This document shows, one piece after another, positions 20,734-22,239 of a DNA stretch of 22,239 nt. The stretch is taken from NCBI GenBank assembly GCA_036525795.1, contig DATCZS010000018.1, positions 1 through 22,239 on the forward strand. Direction: 5' to 3'. A program made the translations under genes and the position numbers. This stretch comes from DATCZS01 sp036525795. GTDB lineage: Bacteria > Actinomycetota > Acidimicrobiia > Spongiisociales > ZC4RG35. Within the stretch, counting starts at the first letter, position 1, and the number at the start of each line of letters is the position of its first letter. The notes beneath the pieces were generated by a model. The model was given only the letters and a program-made list of their open reading frames with translations. It was not told the origin of the DNA and made no database searches.

Positions 20734-21458
20734 CCGAGCCTCTCATCGAGATCAAACAGGTGGTCGCCGGGTACCTGCCCGGAGTCCACATCCTCAACGG
20801 GGTCGACATGGTGCTCCACCCCGGGGAGCTGGTGGGGATCATCGGGCCCAACGGGGCAGGCAAGTCCACCATGCTCAAGGCCCTCTTCGGGCTGATCAAC
20901 GTGTCGGCGGGGGATGTCACCTACAAGGGCGATGACATCACGCAGATGAAGGCCCACGAACTGGTGGAGCGCGGCATCGGGTACGTTCCGCAGAACGACA
21001 ACGTGTTCCCCAGCCTCACCGTGGTCGAGAACCTGGAGATGGGGGTGTTCCTCCGGCCCAAACGGCTGTCGGAGCAGCTCGACAAGGTGCTGGGCATGTT
21101 CCCCCGGCTGGCCGAGCGAACCAACCAGCGGGCCGGCTCGCTGTCCGGCGGGGAGCGCCAGATGCTGGCGATGGGCCGGGCGCTGATGATGGAGCCCGAG
21201 GTGCTCCTGCTCGACGAGCCTTCGGCGGGTCTGTCCCCGGCGTTGCAGGACGAGGCGTTCATCCGCACCAAGGAGATCAACCGCACCGGGGTCGGCGTGG
21301 TCATGGTCGAGCAGAACGCCAGGCGCTGTCTGCAGATCTGCGACCGCGGCTACGTGCTCGACCAGGGCACCAACGCCTACACCGACACCGGAGCCAACCT
21401 CCTCAAGGACCCCAAGGTCATCGAGTTGTACCTGGGGACGCTCGCCAAGGTCAACTGA
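20730..21458 (+). CDS. livF: LivF-type ABC ATPase
   Basis: A 242-residue ATPase subunit pairing with LivG. Walker A is GPNGAGKST (39-47), the signature LSGGE (138-142), Walker B LLLDEP (159-164) and the switch histidine is replaced by glutamine in VEQNA, as is normal for LivF (family pattern VEQN). YVPQNDNVFPSLTVVENLEMG is the usual LivF Q-loop region. A strong ribosome site (GGAGGA, 20721-20726) lies at the end of livG. The operon ends here at a hairpin that includes the stop codon. No periplasmic binding protein gene (livJ/livK) is in the window, either before livH or after livF, so it must be elsewhere or be absent. Confidence 0.93.
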   Translation: MTEPLIEIKQVVAGYLPGVHILNGVDMVLHPGELVGIIGPNGAGKSTMLKALFGLINVSAGDVTYKGDDITQMKAHELVERGIGYVPQNDNVFPSLTVVENLEMGVFLRPKRLSEQLDKVLGMFPRLAERTNQRAGSLSGGERQMLAMGRALMMEPEVLLLDEPSAGLSPALQDEAFIRTKEINRTGVGVVMVEQNARRCLQICDRGYVLDQGTNAYTDTGANLLKDPKVIELYLGTLAKVN

Positions 21459-21471
21459 GCCTGCGGCTCAG
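21455..21471 (+). terminator. Hairpin at the end of the liv operon
   Basis: CTGAGCC, loop TGC, GGCTCAG: a perfect 7-bp stem that includes the livF stop codon TGA (21456-21458). No T-tract follows. It lies between convergent genes and could act on both strands. Its GCCTGCGGCTC core recurs in the right-end repeat at 22112-22122. Confidence 0.5.
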
Positions 21472-21488
21472 GCCGGCGATCTCCCGCC

Positions 21489-22073
21489 TCACCCCAGAGG
21501 TACATACCGCGGTACCCCGTCGTTGGCGTCCTTCACGCCGTGCTGGCACTGGGGGACCGTCTTGAATGCCGCGATCAGGTCCGGGCTTCCGTATGCCGCC
21601 AGTTCGGGTTTGGCCACGTCAATCACCTTTTCGAAGTCGAGGAAGATGACGGGCACGATGTCCTGGTAGCTGGGCTCGCCATGGCGGTGGGCGTCGATCA
21701 CCGTCGTCTTCAGTTCCTCGATGATGCGATTGCCGAAGAGCACACCGTCGATCACGTCCTGGACCATCAGGTCGACGAACGGTCCCGAGCCGATCAGCCG
21801 GATCTCCTCGTCGAGTCCCTGATTGACCCGGAGGGCGAGGTTGAACGCCGACATGTAGCGGTCCAGGCGATCGTCGGCCTCGTCGGTGCGCCGGGTGTCG
21901 TAGGACATGTCGTTCATGACCGCCCCGATGTTGAGCTGCCAGCGCCACAGAATCGGGCAGAGCTCTTCGGCCACCGCCACCATTTCGCGGCTGGGGGGAA
22001 GGGTGTTGTCGGTGGCGACGGTGGTGCAGGCCGACACGACCAGCAGACTCACCGTCACCCACACACGCCGCAT
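21489..22073 (-). CDS. Putative lipoprotein of unknown function
   Basis: A 194-residue protein with a bacterial lipoprotein signal: basic start MRRVW, hydrophobic core VTVSLLVVSA and lipobox VSAC with C16 as the lipidated cysteine. The mature part is mostly predicted helix, with many charged residues and two further cysteines, C39 and C176, which could form a disulfide outside the membrane. I do not recognise a family. It is too short for a Liv-type binding protein and shows none of its motifs. It converges on the liv operon with 30 bp between stops. On its strand CAGACT lies 6 nt before the ATG, one base off the TANNNT leaderless pattern. The repeat cluster begins about 20 bp upstream. Confidence 0.7.
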   Translation of the reverse strand: MRRVWVTVSLLVVSACTTVATDNTLPPSREMVAVAEELCPILWRWQLNIGAVMNDMSYDTRRTDEADDRLDRYMSAFNLALRVNQGLDEEIRLIGSGPFVDLMVQDVIDGVLFGNRIIEELKTTVIDAHRHGEPSYQDIVPVIFLDFEKVIDVAKPELAAYGSPDLIAAFKTVPQCQHGVKDANDGVPRYVPLG

Positions 22074-22095
22074 CCCCGGAGTCTGCCAGCTTGGC

Positions 22096-22239
22096 GCCCC
22101 CTCCGTCTCTCGCCTGCGGCTCGAGCCACCTCCCCCGACGGGGGAGGAAACGGGGGGCTCGTTTCTCCCCCTCTTGGGGGGAGTCCCGCCGGAGGCGGGG
22201 AGGGGGGCTCTTGTTTCTCCCCCTCTTGGGGGGAGTCCC
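22096..22239. repeat. Cluster of inverted palindromic intergenic repeats, right end
   Basis: The same repeat family as at the left end. An opposite-orientation copy at 22096-22158 differs from the one at 117-176 by a single base (T to G) over the first 41 bases of their shared core (118-158 versus 22097-22137). Forward copies start at 22161 and 22213; the second is cut by the window end exactly after the 27-bp block shared by 90-116, 22161-22187 and 22213-22239. Each unit contains a C-run/G-run palindrome and a second short hairpin. Confidence 0.85.

Noticed and set aside
1..22239. tRNA, rRNA, transposase, integrase or phage genes
   Set aside because: None could be recognised on either strand; all sizeable open regions are accounted for by the listed genes.

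Overview
This 22.2 kb window is GC-rich, densely packed bacterial chromosome, most likely from an uncultured actinomycete; an Acidimicrobiia-like lineage is my best guess from memory, without a tree. The evidence is a Mycobacterium-type mec-cysO-cysM cysteine cluster, a cbs/metB pair, a protein acetyltransferase with its GNAT domain at the N-terminus, many GTG starts, and -10 boxes of the form TANNNT placed 6-9 nt before start codons, typical of actinobacterial leaderless transcripts. Heme A synthase implies an aa3-type terminal oxidase and an aerobic life. I see no phage, transposase, CRISPR, rRNA or tRNA. Both ends lie in copies of one inverted, palindrome-rich intergenic repeat, and the last 27 bases are an exact repeat unit, so the window may be a whole contig that stopped at repeats.

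Layout. 1-177: repeats. 214-2465: a convergent pair, cystathionine gamma-synthase/lyase and a cystathionine beta-synthase without its regulatory domain (transsulfuration). 2623-4940: trehalose-6-phosphate synthase and heme A synthase, each with its own leaderless promoter. 5005-8693: a tight six-gene operon holding what looks like the whole protein-thiocarboxylate route to cysteine: a rhodanese-ThiF activating sulfurtransferase, a DUF4395 membrane protein, a membrane-anchored thioredoxin-like protein, the JAMM peptidase Mec, the sulfur carrier CysO and the cysteine synthase CysM. 8706-11048: a DinB-like protein, a ROK sugar kinase and an MBL-fold hydrolase. 11045-13084 (minus): a long DUF255 (YyaL-type) thioredoxin-domain protein. 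13217-15628: a GNAT acetyltransferase fused to a degenerate acyl-CoA synthetase. 15846-16844: a primary-type sigma-70 factor. 17000-17386: a stand-alone CBS-pair protein. 17458-21458: a livHMGF-type ABC transporter whose LivH carries an unusual secreted N-terminal domain. 21489-22073 (minus): a lipoprotein of unknown function. 22096-22239: repeats again.

How it fits together. Sulfur metabolism dominates the left half: cysteine could be made by reverse transsulfuration (cbs and metB) or by the CysO/CysM route, in which MoeZ-like protein adenylates and sulfurates CysO, CysM joins the thiocarboxylate to an activated serine, and Mec releases cysteine. The CysO here ends in Ala-Val-Thr after its diglycine, so it appears to need C-terminal trimming before activation; the JAMM peptidase encoded just upstream is the obvious candidate. 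The points most worth a second look are that tailed carrier, the two CxxC membrane proteins built into the sulfur operon, the LivH fusion, and the widespread leaderless promoters.
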